From Astropecten irregularis (lineage: Eukaryota > Echinodermata > Asteroidea > Paxillosida > Astropectinidae): 64,000 nucleotides of DNA. Positions 57,901 to 60,900 of this stretch are shown piece by piece. Made by a program: the position numbers and the translations under genes. The notes below the pieces were generated by a model. It did no database searches. It was not told the origin of the DNA and saw only the letters and a list, made by a program, of their open reading frames with translations. Position 1 is the stretch's first letter; each line of letters starts with the position of its first letter. Location of the stretch: NCBI GenBank assembly GCA_963971285.1, contig OZ020245.1, positions 25,610,096 to 25,674,095 on the forward strand, given 5' to 3'.

Positions 57901-60900
57901 GCTTCGGAATTCCTGCGGTGACACATTCACAGAAAAGCGTGTCTCTAAAAACCAAATATCTATCGCTACAGGGCAACCCGCACTAACTATGATATCTACT
58001 TATGGAAGGTCAAAACAAGTAATAAACTGCTGCAAACTGCTCATCAGCCAAAATGACCTGAATGACCTGATGCTTAAAGTTAGGAGGGCCTGACGCGTTT
58101 CGATCCTAACAGGATCTTTCTCAAAGATCCAACGCACAACTGTACTCACATATGACACATTCACAGAAAAGCGTGTCTCTAAAAACCAAATATCTATCGC
58201 TACAGGGTGTCAATAGTCAACTTGGTGTGAAATTCCCAATTTCATATGTCAGTAGGAAACTCTTGCCAAGAGAAACAAAATACTCTGTGATAGAAAAGGA
58301 ATGTTTAGTGCTCGTATGGGCAATTAAGAAACTACATTTCTTCTTGTATGGTAAAGAATTTATCCTAGAAACGGATCATAGGCCACTCAGTTATCTGGCA
58401 AAGACTAAGATGACGAACAGTAGAATCATGAGGTGGGCCCTAAGCTTACAGCCATATAGATACAGGGTAATAGCAATCAAAGGAAAGGCTAATGTGGGAG
58501 CTGATTTCTTAAGTAGATGTCTTGAGAATGGAGAATAAAATAATTGTGACAGTGTAATATGTGAAGTTGGTACAATTTTGATTACGATTGTTGGCACAAT
58601 CTCGAAATGGGGAGTAATGTCAATAGTCCCAACTTAACCACAGATTTATTTTTGTACCTGTAAATAGTTTTCTTTACTTGAATGTCTTAAGTCTATTTAT
58701 CTGGTATGTGTAGTTGCTGTTATATGTTAATTGCTTTGCTCTTGCAGTAAGCCAGAGAGACTTGACAATAGGCATTGTGTGTAGACCTACTGAGTTAGCC
58801 TGGGTATATATGAATGCCCCACCAGTTGGCCTACCACTTAAAATGCTAATATGTTCTTTTGTTAGTGCCAAGCCTTAATAGTTGTATATAAGGCTCCAAA
58901 TTCCCAATCTCATCAGAGTGCCATACTGACACAGTGGGGAGTGGTGGTTGGCAGCACTGCACTGAGGCAGCCTGCACTGAAGTTGAGGCGCGGTCGACCG
59001 GATGTTGTGAAGGAGGCCCATAGCTACTACGCTATGTGGATTCTTGACTGAAGCCTACCCCATGGTCAACCGCTAGCCACCACACACCCACTGGCAGTAC
59101 CTGATTTATCTTGAATCCGCAATTTATATGCTCCTTGTATTGCCCAAAACCAGAGGCCTTAAGCCCGGCACTCTCAGGCTTTCTGTAAGTAGAATTCCAT
59201 TTATTTGTGCTTAAATCATTGCATGCTTTAAATTGCTTTGCTTTATATTGATTTGCTTGCATGGCTAATAATTTGCTTGATTTTCTGTTGATTGCCTCAT
59301 TTGCTGGCTCTTTAATCTTGCTGTTGCACTATTCAAGTTGCATCCTTTTTATTGAACTGAAGCTTATTTTTGGTCTTTTGCTAAAACGCGTGCATTTTGT
59401 TCTTTTAATTTGTCACGCAGGGTTTTCAGGCTGGGCTCAGCTCAATTCAAGGCAGCCAATCCATCCATCCAAACTTTGTGTTTAATTTTGAATCACCTTG
59501 TTTAGTTATTTGCATGCCATTTGTTAATTTGTTACGTTTATTGCATGTGATCCTAATTTGCTTACGCTCGGCAGATTGCCAAAGTCATTAATTTAATTTG
59601 TTAATTTTTTTAATCTTTTAATTAAAGCAAATTTCTTTTTTGTATTTTGTGAACAAAATCTTGGTTTCTTTGTCGATTTTGTTATTTCTGTCAGAGTCCT
59701 GTAAATCTATATTTGACTCCCGTCTTTTTACTAAAACACACACACCATCTGTGACACAGGGCAACCCGCACTAACTATGATATCTACTTATGAAAGGTCA
59801 ATACAAGTAATAAACTGCTGCAAACTGGGGCCAATTTCATAAAACTGTTAAGCACAACAATTGCTAAGCATGACATTTCTGTCTTAATAAAAACAGGGTT
59901 AACAACCAAATTTCCATGTGTTGTGTATCACTTGTGATTGTTCTTTGGCTGTTGTTCGCTGACCATAAATATCAAATGGAATTTTCAATGGTGGTTTGTT
60001 TTATTGGGGGAGACATTTTTGTGCTAAACAACTTTTCGTGCTTAACAGTTTTATGAAATTGGCCCCAGCTCATCAGCCAAAATGACCTGAATGACCTGAT
60101 GCTTAAAGTAAGGAGGGCCTGACGCGTTTCGATCCTAACAGGATCTTTCTCAAAGATCCAACGCACAACTCTACTCACATATGACACATTCACAGAAAAG
60201 CGTGTCTCTAAAAACCAAATATCTATCGCTACAGGGCAACCCGCACTAACTTTGATATCTACTTATGGAAGGTCAATACAAGTAATAAACTGCTGCAAAC
60301 TGCTCATCAGCCAAAATGACCTGAATGACCTGATGCTTAAAGTTAGGAGGGCCTGACGCATTTTGATCCTAACAGGATCTTTCTCAAAGATCCTGTTAGG
60401 ATTGAAATGCGCGTCAGGCCCTCCTAACTCTACGAACTTATTTCTTATTCTCAATTCCTTTGAATATCAAGATCAGAAGAGGTTGGGATCGTACTTGTGG
60501 TCCTGAGTACTTTGATCATGCTCAAAATCGAACGTGATTTTAGCCTGGCTAAAATGTAATCTAAATGTATGAAGTACTGTCGATTTTACAAGGACCACAT
60601 AATGTCAAATGGTCAATTCTATTAATTATATCAAATTCCTCGGGCAAGAGTTAGCAGAATGTTAGAGAGCTGCAGCCGATTTCACGAAACTTTACGCCAT
60701 GGCGTAAGTCCACTTACGCCACAAATGTTGCGTAAGTTGCGCCACTTACGCAACATTTGTGGCGTAAGTTGGACTTACGCCATGGCGTAAAAGTTTCGTG
60801 AAATCGGCTGCAGGACAATAACTAGGTGTTCAACACTGAACAAACATGACATGACCAACGGTGTAATTATGCTAATTCAGATCTGATTTGACAATAATCA

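Larger units (their letters stand above)
58208..59756 (+). mobile_element. Internally deleted Ty3/gypsy-type LTR retrotransposon
   Basis: Bounded by TGTCAATAGTC...TGTGACA and an exact 5-bp target duplication CAGGG (58203-58207, 59757-59761), which restores unit 2 of the host tandem array. The 3' LTR is 58618-59756 (1,139 bp) with a TATA-like TGTATATAAGG at about 58883; a purine tract AAATGGGGAG precedes it. The 5' LTR is reduced to its first 11 or so bases; gag, protease and RT are gone. Confidence 0.88.
57919..60435 (-). repeat. Three-copy 234-bp tandem array with hammerhead-like motif
   Basis: Units start at 57919, 58153 and 60182 (TGACACATTCACAGAAAAGC). Unit length is 234 bp once the LTR element and MITE inside unit 2 are removed. 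Each unit ends, on the minus strand, with AAAGATCCTGTTAGGATC (or a variant), GAAA and a GUC followed by AGGCCCTCCTAACTTTAAGC. Unit 3 runs into an inverted duplicate at 60345-60430. Confidence 0.85.

Noticed and set aside
58152..58538. Functional 128-residue host protein
   Set aside because: Its ATG is in the tandem repeat and the rest is an RNase H remnant inside a retrotransposon.
57919..60435. CRISPR-like array
   Set aside because: Eukaryotic sequence, 234-bp units without spacers.
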